Of a stretch of DNA of 64,000 bases, positions 10,238 to 22,364 are shown in pieces. The stretch lies in contig NC_079136.1 of assembly GCF_945859705.1 (NCBI RefSeq), positions 113,976,028 through 114,040,027 on the forward strand, given 5' to 3'. This stretch comes from Episyrphus balteatus. Its lineage: Eukaryota; Arthropoda; Insecta; Diptera; Syrphidae. Positions within the stretch are counted from its first letter, which is position 1. Each line of letters begins with the position of its first letter. Position numbers and translations under genes: made by a program. Under the pieces are notes generated by a model. It had not been told where the DNA came from. It made no database searches and saw only the letters and a list, made by a program, of their open reading frames with translations.

Positions 10238-11178
10238 CACAGTGTGCAATTTTGCCAATCTAGCAGTACTTAATTCTAATTCCAAGTAAACTTAATTTTT
10301 TTGATGCAAACCAGCTTAATTTTGTTAAGTATTGTATTTCTACAAGGGTTTTATTGATTTTCAAAATAATATATCTAACTATATGTCCAATATGTGGTAT
10401 ACGAGTACAAAATGTACCACAATGGGTGGGGAAGAGCCGACATCGAGCAAACGATTTTGGGAGTTGGTTCTTAAACTGTCTCTATTTCGAAAACGAAGCA
10501 AAATATAGAAAAATTTTATTTAATCTTTTTGTCTTATTTTGCCAACAAGAATCTAAAAAAGTCATTTTCAATTTGTAAAAATGTGATGTGCGATTTTTCA
10601 AAAGATCAAAAAATTGGTTTTTGGCTAATGTACCTGAACAAAAAAAAAAAAATTTGTATGGGGTCAGCAGTCTAAAGCATGGAAAGTAAACGAATTCTAA
10701 CACAGAATATACCAACGGAGATTTTAAACCCAATAACACGAAATATACACGAGGATACATTTTTAAAACGCTTCACAAAGTTACAGAACACAATAAAAAA
10801 ACATCACTTTTAAGGACTTCAAACAAACGACTTTTTTTTTTTATTTGTAAGTGCACAAAAAAATTACTTACCCTGAGAAGTTCTAATATATTACCAAAAA
10901 TAAATAAAATAAATTTAATTTACACAACTTATTTTCCACTTGACCACGCTGTTATCAACTTGACACAAGAAAAGCAATGAGCTTCAATTTTTTTTTCTCT
11001 TGAACCAAGCTGATGTTTGTGATTCTGTTGAACGGTAAATACAGTTGTTTTCTTGTTTTTTTTTTTTAACACTCTATTGCCAGAGGTTTTACCTTTCATA
11101 TGATACCAATTTTGTCGCATTTGAGAGACATTTATTTTTGATTAAAGTTCCGCTAGATTGGCAAAATTACACACTGTG
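10238..11178. mobile_element. TIR element, 941 bp, 5-bp target duplication CAGCG
   Basis: The ends are CACAGTGTGYAATTTTGCCA followed by ATCTAGC, inverted and nearly identical over about 38 bp. CAGCG is repeated on both sides (10,233-10,237 and 11,179-11,183). The flanking host DNA is GC-richer (CACGTGG, GCGGCGGCGG), so the insertion went into a less AT-rich locus. Internal frames of 70-90 codons are AT-driven and unrecognised. The duplication length and CACAGTG terminus do not let me choose a superfamily. Confidence 0.75.
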
Positions 11179-11183
11179 CAGCG

Positions 11184-12400
11184 GCGGCGGGCGGTATCAT
11201 CTATAGCTCCTCAAGAAAACATTGAGATAATGCCGCTCAAACATTTTTCCATTTTACCACTTCACTCCTCATCGTCATCCACACATCCATCCATTCAGCG
11301 ACAAGAGGTCTTTGAACTCTAGGGTAAATAGTCCCGTCGTCAGATAGAAAATAGGTCATAGATACGGGATGATGGAGTCGTACATGGTCGTTTCTTCTTT
11401 ATTTCTCTTCCTTTCTTGTTTGCGGATAGAATGTGGGATATTTCCCCTACCACCGGCAAGTGCGTGAATTCCCCTCTAAAATTAAGTAACTGAGTGCGTG
11501 TGTAGAAAAAAATATAAACATTGCGACTGCGAGCGGTTAGTGACCTCTCTCTCTCGACTAACGGTATATAGTGCGTGGATTTCCCCTTTTTTGTGGTTGT
11601 TGTTGTTTTTTCGGCTTTTAAAAGAACAATTTTTATGTTGTGGGTGCACGTGCCCCTTCAAATTCATAGTCAGAGTTATAAGATAAGGGAATTCTTTAGT
11701 AATTCTTTGTTGGGTGCGGGAAATTTTTCAATCAATTTTTATGTTTTTCTCCTTCTTTCTTTTTTATTCTTCTTCTTATTTTGGGGAATATTGCCGAATT
11801 TTCCTAGCATTGTGCCGTTGACCCTTGAGTTTGTTTTGTTGTTGTTTTGTATTATGTTGCCGTTGTAACCTAACTGTTTAGTGTGACTAAGCGATACGCA
11901 TGTTTGTTTGTTGTGTACATTTTGGTTTTTGTGTAGCAAAATTAAAACTTTTGGTCTTTTATGTTGAGTTACCCCCATGAATAGAGCGAAATAATGTTTT
12001 TCAAGTTAGTCAATTTGATTTTGTTTTCTTTTGTTCATACTGTTAGGGTAGCATAATGTGGGATAGTTTAGGAATTTTTTCTTTTCAAATGAAAACTTAG
12101 TGTAGGTAGGTAGGGTATTATGTACTTAAGTAACAAAGCACATAGGGTGCAAATGTTATTTTTTTGCTTAGCTTTGTGAAATCTAAAAGAAAATAATGAA
12201 CACGATTTGAATAAATTATAATGATACCTATGAGTCATACAAAACTGGAAGACATTAGAAAAAGAAACGGTACTTTTGGGGTTTTGTTGGATATGGTAGA
12301 AAGTGAAAATTTGTAAGAACCTCATCCTTAAATTAATTTTAATAATAAGGCTCGTTTGGTATAGCATAAATTAAGTCTGCTTCGACCATTAACAATAAAA
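11184..12400. other. No gene seen; mixed intergenic sequence
   Basis: Contains a GC-richer start (GCGGCGGCGGGCGG, about 11,180-11,194), which is the right-hand host flank of the 941-bp insertion. T-rich and AT-rich sequence with short overlapping frames on both strands follows, and I judge none of it coding. Confidence 0.4.
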
Positions 12401-12660
12401 AAAATCCCTAAGGCTAGCTAAAGCGATGATACGCACCATAAGAAGAGAGCAGCGAGTTCGCATCTGAAATTGCCGTTCAGGACAGGAAGGCTACCCGCAT
12501 TCGTGGCGCATGATTGCTAAATAGAATTAAGCCGAACCGCCTCATGATCATGATGCCGCTGATAATAGGCCAAATACGAAAAGATCGTTGAAGAGTACAA
12601 CAATCTTTACGTAGAACCAGAGAAGAACATCACCACTTAGAGGAACAAATGACCCTTTTT
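12401..12660. other. Less AT-rich tract of unknown origin
   Basis: A block of about 240 bases with visibly higher GC than its flanks. A short frame reads KYEKIVEEYNNLYVEPEKN (about 12,572-12,640) before a stop. It may be the remains of a retroelement or gene, interrupted by the hAT-related segment that follows. Not recognised. Confidence 0.3.
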
Positions 12661-12857
12661 TTTTAATCTCGGGCCCCTTGGCCCCCACTTTTTTAAAAAT
12701 TAGCAAAATAGCCCCTTTTTATTTATAGCTAAACTTTTTGTTTTAAAAGATAAAAAAATATGGAGAATTTTAAAAGATAGAACAGTTGACTTGAATTAAG
12801 AACGTAGATCTGGTTTCTGATTTCCAGCATTTAGTCGATTGAATTCCGAGAAAGTTA

Positions 12858-13115
12858 TTGAGGTATATTAAATGCTCGAGGCTGGATCTGCGGACAAGGT
12901 TCTTGAAACATTTTTTTGAAATTCAGGGCGTAGAAGAATTTTGGCATGCTATCGCGGGTTATTCAAAAATGCTTTGGATGAAATTATGTTTGAAAACTCT
13001 TCATAGCAGTGCCTCAGCTGAAAGAGAAGTTTTCAGACTGACACTGAATAAGCTTACGAAAATTTACGAAAATAAATTAATTGTAAACACTAGTAATGAA
13101 AACTGGGTAAACTAA
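12858..13115 (+). pseudogene. Remnant of hAT-family transposase C-terminal dimerisation domain
   Basis: The frame contains FWHAIAGYSKMLWMKLCLKT followed by LHSSASAEREVF and LTLNKLTKIYENKL. This matches the pattern of the hAT C-terminal dimerisation region, where a short hydrophobic segment precedes S-S-A-x-x-E-R-x-F and then a K/T-R-N-R-L-like stretch. The frame opens with TTG, not ATG, and is only 85 codons long, so it is a fragment with no zinc finger or catalytic core. The flanks (12,660-12,720 and 13,286-13,320) both contain GGCCCCTT-type words. No TIR pair was resolved. Confidence 0.55.
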
Positions 13116-13350
13116 AGTCCAAATTAGTGTATAAATATCGATAGTATATTTGCATATACATATTTTGTCAAGGACTGTTTTGTTTGTTTTTTTTTTTTAA
13201 ATTAATTTATTTTATTATTAAAAGTTTATGATACCAATGTCTTCGGTGATGTTTATATATTTTTTTTTTTTTGCTTCACGAAATTTTATGATTGGCCCCT
13301 TTTTTTGCCTCTTTTTGATTTTTTCCAGCGGCAACACTGCTCAAGAGTAA

Positions 13351-13701
13351 GCGAATCGACCCCAAAAGAGAACCAAACTTGGCAACATCACAAATAAAAG
13401 GATCATCTCAGGAATCAGGCATTTACCGACATATGTCATTGTTGACACTTACATAGCCAAATGGCATTCTATCACTTCAGCACCGGGCGGCTTCGGTCGT
13501 ACGAAATCTTGTGAAAGTGACTCTCACCTCCGCCGCAGTGCATCTGCGTCTTCGGTAATAGGCGTGATTGTGGAGGCTGACGATGTCCACAAAAAGGCTG
13601 AGGTCCCTAGCGCGGAGCTGGTTCCCGGTTGGCAGCATTCAATTTTCTTTTTTCAAAGATTATTTTTTATCCAAAATGTACTTAGGTATTTGTATGTATA
13701 G
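13351..13701 (+). other. GC-rich open frame without ATG, 116 codons, unrecognised
   Basis: An uninterrupted frame bounded by stops at 13,348 and 13,699 runs through a clearly GC-richer block (about 13,480-13,640). The middle has balanced composition (for example SGIRHLPTYVIVDTYIAKWH), while the last 25 codons are AT-driven. No in-frame ATG. A splice-acceptor-like TTTTTTCCAG ends at 13,328, but the frame has a stop between it and 13,351. Possible retroelement or gene relic; no family recognised. Confidence 0.35.
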
Positions 13702-16443
13702 AGATACAGTTAACTAGTCTTATGCGGGTTCCAGGGTCTCCTCGCACCATAAATATCGATTCATGCAAAAAACTGGAAAATCCTTTAAGCGATGAAATCA
13801 TTCTTTGTTTAAAAAAAAAGAATCTTCTGATAAAAGTCTAAATATTTTTGCTACAAAACTAATACAACTCTCCTTTCGTTTTTGAGTATCAATTAATTAA
13901 ACAACCTTTCGGTTGTCTCTAAGTTCAAAGTATCCTTGTTTTTCAAATACATACAACACAATTGAATGGGTGGAATTGATTGATAAATACTTTACAAATA
14001 GGCCCAAAATAATGGACAAGTCTTTGCCATTTGTGTGCTTCTTTTTAAGTTTTTTTTTTTTTTTTCTTTTGTAATTTCCCTTAAAAAAAAGATGTAAATA
14101 TTTAATTTTATTTATTCATCAAAGTTTATATAAAAACCTAAACAAACTTATCTAAAACAACATTCAAATTATCTCAAAGAAAGCACAAAGCCAATGTAAA
14201 TAATGGAATTTTTTCTCAAATACTCTTATATGTATGTACTTTTCAATTATAAGTTTCCGAAAAGAAAACTTAGAAAACACACTTTTCTTTATGATTCTTT
14301 ATAATCATTCATCCAGTTTTCATATCACCCTAGTTGAAAAATATAACACAAAATAGTAAAGTGCGTCTATAAGAAATGCGCATGTTTACATCTTAAGAAG
14401 TTCACTGAACTCTATATTATATGTTGGTATAGCCAAAATATTTTTCCTTACCCATAAATATCACATCTTATTTACACAAAAATGCCGTATCTCTCAACAT
14501 AAAATGAAAAGAATGGCCAAAAAGGAAAAACTTCAAAGCTAAAAATTCGATAGGAAAAAGTCATGGCTCTTACTAGTGAAGCACCCTATTTTTGGAAATT
14601 GAAATATATAGAGCATCGCAAAAAAGGAAATTTGGGGGAAAATAAATCCCTCTGAAATGGAGTTCTCGAACTTCCAACACCCACTTTCATTATAATGTAG
14701 ATATGTAAAAGGAAAGCATCATGGGGTAGGTAGAACAGTGATTAGAATGTTAGGGGAATCTTCTTCTTCGTACCTACCCACACCACTAGTTTGTTTTATT
14801 ACTGGGAGAAAAGTGAAAGTGAGGAAAAACTTTTGCCGGCAATAATAAACTTTCGATGTTTTTGCCCATTCAAGTTAAGTATAAGAAGAAGGAATAAGCA
14901 CAAACGCGTAAAGTTGTGGATTTTAGGGAAGTTGGGTATAATAGTAATAGACACAATAATAAAAATGTACGCAATAAAAAACGCAACACACTATTACAGT
15001 AGAGATGTATTTTATTGAAACATTTTTAAACAATGACATTATATCTTTACAACGCTTTACTAAAGGGTGTCGTTTTAATCGATAAAAATTGTAACTGGTC
15101 AATTATGTCAACTATGTATTAAAAAAATAATAATAATATTTTTTGTGCAAAAGGTTCACTTTTTTTCTATCAAATAACAGAATGGTAGAATGGTAGATAG
15201 TCGACTATAGCCAATTCCACCACTTTATTTTCAAATGCAGTAAAGAGGCTGAAAAATTGTTTTGATAATACATATTAAAAGTGCGCACTTTTTAACATTG
15301 TCAACACGAGACGATATTGCTGTTAAATAAAAGGTAAATGTGGCTAACTTTCAAAATTTAGAGGTTTTCGGGTTCAAAGTTTCGCTGTTTTGTTATGCAG
15401 GCTGTTTTAAGGTTATACAATATACATTTATGTAGAAGCTAGGTTTTATTTCAAAACTTTTTTTGAGTGTTGATCAATGATTTAAGGACTTTTTTGGTAT
15501 CCAATCAAAGTCAAAATTAAGCTCTTAGAAAGCGTAGTAGGCGTCGTAGTACGTACCTACGTTTGCCATATAGCACTTACATAGGTACTGAACTTTTTTT
15601 TTTTTGACAAACACCGGTGTTGATTCTCTCCTAGAGTGCGCCCCTACAACATGGAGAAAAAAGATCACCTACAAATAAGCGAATTCTGTATTGAATTAAA
15701 AGGATTTCTGCATGATTTTTTGCCCAGATGACTTCCGTCTTAAATTAAGCGGACAAATTTTCTTAATTTCTTGAAGTGCAAGTTATTAAGAAATCCACTT
15801 AATTTAAGATGAAATACTCTTTTTATGTGGAGACATTTGATTTAAAAGAAAAAAACTGGCAGCCACTGAGAATCGGTCCTTCAACTCTATCTCAAAGTTC
15901 AAATTTTGTATGATTAACTGCAACTAAAGCTAAAGTTTCATAAAAACTTGAAAATTTGTTAAGGTTGTTTCAACTACCAAGTAATAAGACGATTTCCGCA
16001 TTATTTTTAAATAATTGCATTTTTTTAAGAAAATCAGTTAATAACGGTGTCTTTTCAATTATTGTAAGATGAAAATTCGACTATGTGTAGTTGTCACCCC
16101 CAAATGCCAAGGTTAGTTCAGAAAGGCCTGAAAAGTAAAACACCATTTTATATTATTTGTTGTTAATTTTGAAAAATGTTTGGATAGATTTTACTAAACA
16201 TGTAGCTTTTCTAGTTCGTTATATGACAAACCAAAAAAATCAGTGATTTTTATACAATTATTGAAAAAATATTTGTATGTTTTGGTTTTTAAGGTGAAAT
16301 GAAACAAATCAACTTAAGCTTCTTAACATGAATGTTATATGGACTACATGCAACCAAGTAAGAATTCTAAGTCAAATAAATAAGATTTGAGGTACAATGC
16401 CCACATAAGTGGATTAACTTTTTCTAAATTTTAAATTAAAAAA
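13702..16443. other. No gene seen
   Basis: AT-rich intergenic sequence. The only structure resolved is the small hairpin at 15,739-15,808. Confidence 0.4.
15739..15808. repeat. Small inverted repeat
   Basis: CTTAAATTAAG and its inverted partner, plus TCTTAAT with ATTAAGA, pair around a short loop. Likely a decayed hairpin MITE. Confidence 0.5.
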
Positions 16444-16464
16444 GGTCACTGTGGTGTATGCGTA
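16444..16464 (+). repeat. Dispersed motif GGTCACTGTGGTGTATRCG, copy 1
   Basis: First of five copies in the window. The others are at 23,111, 25,338 (-), 45,615 (-) and 57,317. Here it is followed by TACTATTTTTTTTG. Probably the edge of an old transposon family. Confidence 0.65.
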
Positions 16465-16893
16465 CTATTTTTTTTGTGAGGTGAATAAAAACTAATACTT
16501 CTATAATTTTTGAACTAAGCGTAGGATAGCGAAAAAAAAGTTGGGATATTCTGGGCTGGACCCCACCAAAACCTTTAAAATTGTCAAATATTGCTTCGGA
16601 AATCAGAAATTTCAGACAGTTGCGTAGTCAGCATAAGGCCCTGACCCATTTTGGCTGAAAATCTGTTGAAATTTTTGAAGAAATTGTAAGCGCAGTAAAA
16701 AAACACAAGTCTAAAAGCGATGAGCTTTGAGCTTTCCATTAAGCTGAAATACGACCGAATTTTAAAATTATTTCTTCACAGATTGATAGATCCTATCTCG
16801 AGGCATTGTTAAAAGTGGTTAAAAGTGGTAAAAATTAATTCTAGTACACTCAATATATTGAAACAAAAGCCTTATTCCAAAACGAGCAGAATT

Positions 16894-17092
16894 GGTCAAG
16901 TCCAAATACCAATATGATACTCTCCATTTTTGGACAATGAAGCATTTTTTAAAATTTTAATCAGGAAAATTAATGTTGGCATAATATAGAAAAATAATAA
17001 AATAAAAACGATTTAATTTATGTAAAGAACACTAAGTTTTAAACAACTTTTTCAAAAAAGGCAAAAAATTTGACCACTTTTGCTCGTCACTG
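16894..17092. mobile_element. Decayed end of a Tc1-like element
   Basis: The segment shares a colinear pattern with 22,829-22,990: GGTSAAGTCCAAA, a GACAATG/TACAATG block, AGGCAAAAMATTTGACCA. It ends in CTCGTCACTG followed by TA, which reads in reverse as TA-CAGTGACGAG, a typical Tc1-like terminus. No matching left end or transposase. Confidence 0.5.
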
Positions 17093-17099
17093 TACATTA

Positions 17100-18161
17100 T
17101 TCCCAACAACATTTGCTTGAGCAAAAAAACTTATTTGTTCGGATTTCAAGATTTCGGCTGATCTAAAAACACGATAATTTTTTTCTACACTCCTCATGAA
17201 TCCCTCTTACGATTGAGCGAATAATTTTGCACATTCCGACTGGACAATAAAGCCAGTCCTCAAGATTTGTTTTATATCTGTCCTTACAATAATCGATCAG
17301 CCATAAGACTATGTACAAGAGTGATTTAAATCAAAGTAACGCACATTCTATATCCGCACCCTCCAAACCATGTTTTACTATCTACTCCCAACGCATATAT
17401 ATAACCACACATCCTGCATCACTTTCGTTTTCATTTAAAAATATTTTGAGTGGTTTTATATAAAAGGGTGGATATCGAAAGCTAAAGTTTCCATCAAAGC
17501 TTTATTGTATCTCTAGTAGCACAATAAAAACAAACCTCCCCCCGAAAAGAAAAAGATTTTGCAACCGGCGTTTTCTTTGAAGCTTTTTCGAGAGAGAAGA
17601 AGTGCGTACTACTGGAAACACACTTGGGCGCACTTCCGTAATTTTTGTAATTTGTGCAGATACACACATGTTTTGCCTTCTTAAGTATTTTTTTATGAAA
17701 GATAAAAATGCAAGAAAAGCTCGGCAGTTGGATATAAATAGATGAAAAAAAGCTTACAAAGCTCCAAATCTCTATCCACTACAACCTAAGCCAATTTCTT
17801 GCAAAAAAAAGTAAGAGAGACTATCTACTTACTGCGTAAATGCGTGTTTTGTATATCTTTATCGATTTGTATGAAAACTTTTTCTGGAAGCTTATTTAGA
17901 TTTCTCATCAAAGCTTCAGATTCTATGCGTTATAATACGCACATTCCAAACAATATGCCATTCTTTTTTAAAAGCTCGAGCTTACAGTCCTTTTCAATGG
18001 ATTAGAGACACTCACACGCATAATATACGGTTAAAATTGCAAGTTAAAGCTTTATCAATTTAAAAAAAAAAATAATGCTCAAGGAACTTCAATGTAGACA
18101 GAGTGGAAATTAGTATGTTTTCACATAAGACTTCACAGAATTAAGGTAAATTTTCTGTTTA
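17100..18161. other. No gene seen apart from a TATA-like site
   Basis: Intergenic sequence with a less AT-rich stretch at about 17,330-17,650. No coding frame or repeat pair recognised. Confidence 0.35.
17457..17466 (+). promoter_or_regulatory. TATA-box-like sequence TATATAAAAG
   Basis: A strong TATA match followed by GGG, in a slightly less AT-rich stretch. There is no convincing initiator 30 bases downstream and no gene directly after it, so functional status is open. Confidence 0.25.
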
Positions 18162-18165
18162 TTAA

Positions 18166-18308
18166 AGCCTGGTACGCTGTTCGCGCTAAATTTTAGCGGA
18201 GATAAAATTTCCATACAAGTTATCGATAATTTGTATGGGATTAGCTCAGATAAAATTTTTCGATAATTTGTATGGGAGCTAAAATTTAGCGCGAGCTGCG
18301 TCCCAGAC
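18166..18308. mobile_element. Hairpin MITE, 143 bp, TTAA-flanked
   Basis: Arms with GYCTGGKACGC at the ends and CGCGCTAAATTTTAGC inside pair around repeats of CGATAATTTGTATGGGA (two direct copies). TTAA is present on both sides (18,162-18,165 and 18,309-18,312), compatible with a piggyBac-type duplication, though TTAA is common in this DNA. Confidence 0.7.
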
Positions 18309-18312
18309 TTAA

Positions 18313-19861
18313 TTAAAAAAATTAATTAAATTAAACTAAATTTATAAACAATTATGGTTTTTCGTGAAACTTAATCTTCAAAAACTTCAATGTAAAACTT
18401 CCCAAAATACGACTATAAAGTCTTTTTTTTTATATTTTTTGTCTATTCTAATGATACGCAGTGTATACAAGAAGCTTTTTTGTATACTTTCAATGTGTTT
18501 GAATAGATAAAACGCAAAAATATGCGTATGAATAACTGTACTTTTATTTTTCCCAAACAAATTTTCAACCAAAAAGCTCAACCAATACTACCATCTATCA
18601 ACCAACGAAAAAAGTTAACGCATTTATACCACCTAAAACGAGAAAAAGAATAAAATACAAACCTTGAACCACGACCACCTTCAAGTTCAAACAACAAAAC
18701 CAACACCGAAAATAAACGATAACGACAACCAAAATTTATTATAATATAAAAACGGCTTAATGCTCGTTGGGTTTTATGTTGAGGCTGGTCGTGCGTTAAA
18801 ATGACTCGTTGGCGTTGTATGCGGAGAAGAAAACCTCAAGGAAGGTAGCTTTTGGCATTTTTATGTTAAACATGCGGGTATAAATAGGTACACGTGTGGG
18901 ACACATCAGCAGCAACACACCTTTGGGTTGGGTCAATGAATGATTTAATTTGATATTTTGATGTTGAAATCGATTTAAATAAAAATGACTGTTGCATTCT
19001 TTTTTTAAGAAAAAAAAAAAAAAATGTATTTCCATAACCATCAGCTGCCATTCAACTTTTCAAACAATTTTTTTTCGAATAATTGTATTGAACATTCTTA
19101 AGAACGGCACCTGCAAAACATTTCAAATAAAATAGTTTATTAACAAGAAATGTAGATATTGGGTCATATGCATACAAAATAGTTAATGCTTTTACTTGAA
19201 AAATTGTTAAGTATGAAAGTTTTTTAACCACATTTTGTGCATATCAAACCTTGTTTATACTTACTAATTTCATATAGCTAGTATTTACTATTTTTTTGCA
19301 AATTACAAATGTAGGTACCTAATAATGGTTCTAAAACCTGCCACAAATCATAACGCGAAAAGAAATCTTTTGCATCGGTTCCACTCCTTCTTGTTATATC
19401 AAATAAAGAGTTTTTGAGAGAATATTTCTTCAGAGTTTTCAGCCAATAATAGACCAAAAAGTCCTTAATTAATAACAGCAAGTCGGGCTAGGAGCAAGTA
19501 CTCGTCAATTGACCAAGTAGAGAGAATCACCGAGTTGAAAAAAAGGCTTGTAGAGTGTAGACCATTATTTTGATGTATCACTTGATAGAATTGGAGAAAA
19601 AATTTTAAAAATCAATTTTTTTCGGCAAGCCCTTGGATTTTGAATAGAGCTTAACAAGACCTTTCTTTCGATGACTTACTTGATTAAGAGAAAAAATTTG
19701 TTTTGCCGCGGGGTCCAGGGAGCCCAACGTACGCCTCTGAGATTAACAGATAGATAGACTGACATAATTTCAGGACCCAATTTTTCTAAAATCCTTTATC
19801 ATAGTTATATCATGACTGATTGTTATCTAGAGTTTGATTTTTAATTTTAAGTAAAAGTAAA
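18313..19861. other. No gene seen
   Basis: AT-rich intergenic sequence with short overlapping frames. A block near 18,660-18,910 is mildly GC-richer, without recognisable features. Confidence 0.4.
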
Positions 19862-19937
19862 AATAAAATGCATGACTGGGTCGCACGAACTTGCTCTTAG
19901 AGTTCAAGTTGCTTAAGTTTTTAAGACTTTTTATATA

Positions 19938-20088
19938 AGGCGTGATTTTTCTAATACTCAGTAGCTACTCATTTTTCATTTTGTTCGCAAAACAATAATA
20001 AAAATTACACAAGTAAGTATTTGTTTTTATTGTTTTTCGAATAAAATAAAAAAATGAGTAGCTACTGAGTTGTAGAAAAAACAGGCCT
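19938..20088. mobile_element. Hairpin MITE, 151 bp
   Basis: Arms AGGCSTGWTTTTTC, then ACTCAGTAGCTACTCATTTT, pair with the right side over about 60 bp. The arm contains the palindrome AGTAGCTACT. It may be nested in the tail of the mini-me-like element. Confidence 0.65.
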
Positions 20089-20812
20089 ATAGAAACTTGG
20101 GAAAATGTAGGTATATAAAAAAAAAAAAAAAAAAAAACAAATAAAAAAATAAAATTAATTTTTCAAAAAAAAATAAAACTATATCTGAAAACAAGTATGC
20201 AGTTTTATTTGATATATTAAGGTGCATTTTTAGAAAAAAAATTTTCAAAATCGTTAGAGTCGTTTAAAAAAAAAAAAAAATTTTTTTTAATTTTTGGAAA
20301 AAAAAAGTTTTAAAATAAAATTGGTATGCCATTTAGTAGAAATCACTAATCAACATCTAAAAATAAAATTTCAAAAAAATTCAATGTCCCGTTTTCGAAA
20401 ATTATATTTTTCAAAAAAAAAATTTCCAAATTTTTTTAAAAATCCAAAAATTATTTTTTTCAAAATTTTATTTTTGGTCTATATTTAAAGTACATTATAT
20501 AATGCTTTTGTGTAAAAAATTTCTTGAAATACAATAAGCAGTTTTGCAGAAAATCCGATTTGAAAAAAGCGGTCCTATGGCAGGTACCGTTAATAATGAT
20601 TTTCAAAAAAAAAAAATTTTCTTCAAAAGATAGACCTTGTCTAAAAACCAACATTTGAATTTTTTTAACAAAATCGTTGGAGCCGTTTTCGTGAAATTAA
20701 ACTTTTCCGAAATTTTTGTATGACAGGTATCGTTATTTTTGGTCTAAAAAAATTAATTCCAAAAATAGCAAGTTTGGAGTCAATCGGTCCATCCGTTTAG
20801 GCTTTAGTTCCT

Positions 20813-21217
20813 TATACAGACAGACAGACAGACTGACAGACTGACAGACTGACAGACTGACAGACTGACAGACTGACAGACTGACAGACTGACAGACTGA
20901 CAGACTGACAGACTGACAGACTGACAGACTGACAGACTGACAGACTGACAGACTGACAGACTGACAGACTGACATACTGACAGACTGACAGACTGACAGA
21001 CTGACAGACTGACAGACTGACAGACTGACAGACTGACAGACTGACAGACTGACAGACTGACAGACTGACAGACTGACAGACTGACAGACTGACAGACTGA
21101 CAGACTGACAGACTGACAGACTGACAGACTGACAGACTGACAGACTGACAGACTGACAGACTGACAGACTGACAGACTGACAGACTGACAGACTGACAGA
21201 CTGACAGACTGACAGAC
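20813..21217. repeat. 8-bp microsatellite array (GACAGACT)n, copy 1, ~405 bp
   Basis: The array starts as a short GACA run and becomes almost pure GACAGACT. One variant unit (GACATACT) is seen at about 20,972. Confidence 0.97.
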
Positions 21218-21832
21218 TGCAGTTTTATTTGATATATTAAGGTGCATTTTTAGAAAAAAAATTTTCAAAATCGTTAGAGTCGTTTAAAAAAAAAAAAAAA
21301 TTTTTTTTAATTTTTGGAAAAAAAAAGTTTTAAAATAAAATTGGTATGCCATTTAGTAGAAATCACTAATCAACATCTAAAAATAAAATTTCAAAAAAAT
21401 TCAATGTCCCGTTTTCGAAAATTATATTTTTCAAAAAAAAAATTTCAAAATTTTTTTAAAAATCCAAAAATTATTTTTTTCAAAATTTTATTTTTGGTCT
21501 ATATTTAAAGTACATTATATAATGCTTTTGTGTAAAAAATTTCTTGAAATACAATAAGCAGTTTTGCAGAAAATCCGATTTGAAAAAAGCGGTCCTATGG
21601 CAGGTACCGTTAATAATGATTTTCAAAAAAAAAAAATTTTCTTCAAAAGATAGACCTTGTCTAAAAACCAACATTTGAATTTTTTTAACAAAATCGTTGG
21701 AGCCGTTTTCGTGAAATTAAACTTTTCCGAAATTTTTGTATGACAGGTATCGTTATTTTTGGTCTAAAAAAATTAATTCCAAAAATAGCAAGTTTGGAGT
21801 CAATCGGTCCATCCGTTTAGGCTTTAGTTCCT

Positions 21833-22275
21833 TATACAGACAGACAGACAGACTGACAGACTGACAGACTGACAGACTGACAGACTGACAGACTGACAGA
21901 CTGACAGACTGACAGACTGACAGACTGACAGACTGACAGACTGACAGACTGACAGACTGACAGACTGACATACTGACAGACTGACAGACTGACAGACTGA
22001 CAGACTGACAGACTGACAGACTGACAGACTGACAGACTGACAGACTGACAGACTGACAGACTGACAGACTGACAGACTGACAGACTGACAGACTGACAGA
22101 CTGACAGACTGACAGACTGACAGACTGACAGACTGACAGACTGACAGACTGACAGACTGACAGACTGACAGACTGACAGACTGACAGACTGACAGACTGA
22201 CAGACTGACAGACTGACAGACTGACAGACTGACAGACTGACAGACTGACAGACTGACAGACTGACAGACTGACGG
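21833..22275. repeat. 8-bp microsatellite array (GACAGACT)n, copy 2, ~443 bp
   Basis: Same organisation as copy 1 but longer. The GACATACT variant lies 24 bases (three units) closer to the array start than in copy 1. The right edge joins GACGGACTTCCGGGACCC, the element's own left flank on the minus strand. Confidence 0.97.
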
Positions 22276-22364
22276 ACTTCCGGGACCCACTTTTTTGGCA
22301 TTCTCTATCATCGTAATGTCATGAAAAAATGTTACTATATCGCAAGTAAAAAAGTGTGTGTATA

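Larger units (their letters stand above)
20198..22275. repeat. Tandem duplication, 1,020-bp unit, two copies
   Basis: Copy one is 20,198-21,217 and copy two 21,218-22,275. Each has a unique block of about 615 bp followed by an 8-bp repeat array. The unique blocks differ at one position (20,427 C, 21,447 A). The junction shares only TGC with the left edge. Such near-identity implies a very recent duplication or an assembly duplication. The long minus-strand frames made of VCQSVSLS repeats are a by-product. Confidence 0.93.
19862..22360 (-). mobile_element. Mini-me/DINE-1-like element, copy B, carrying expanded arrays
   Basis: Read on the minus strand, it begins near ACTTGCGATATAG and CATTACGATGATAGAGAATG, passes a (TA)-rich stretch just outside and a GTCT/GTCA microsatellite, and ends at AAGAGCAAGTTCGTGCGACC near 19,862-19,905. 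The start, the end and the order of parts match copy A at 26,450-27,465. The combination of (GTCY)n and (TA)n in a short non-coding element is what is known of dipteran mini-me/INE-1 (Helitron-related) elements. It is 2.5 kb instead of about 1 kb because of an internal duplication and array growth. Confidence 0.65.

Noticed and set aside
20804..22275. CRISPR-like regular repeats
   Set aside because: The period is 8 bp without spacers, in a eukaryotic genome. It is a simple-sequence array.
20733..22311. Long minus-strand frames encoding VCQSVSLS repeats (80-182 codons)
   Set aside because: They are translations of an 8-bp microsatellite whose 24-bp super-period contains no stop. They are open in several frames and are not genes.
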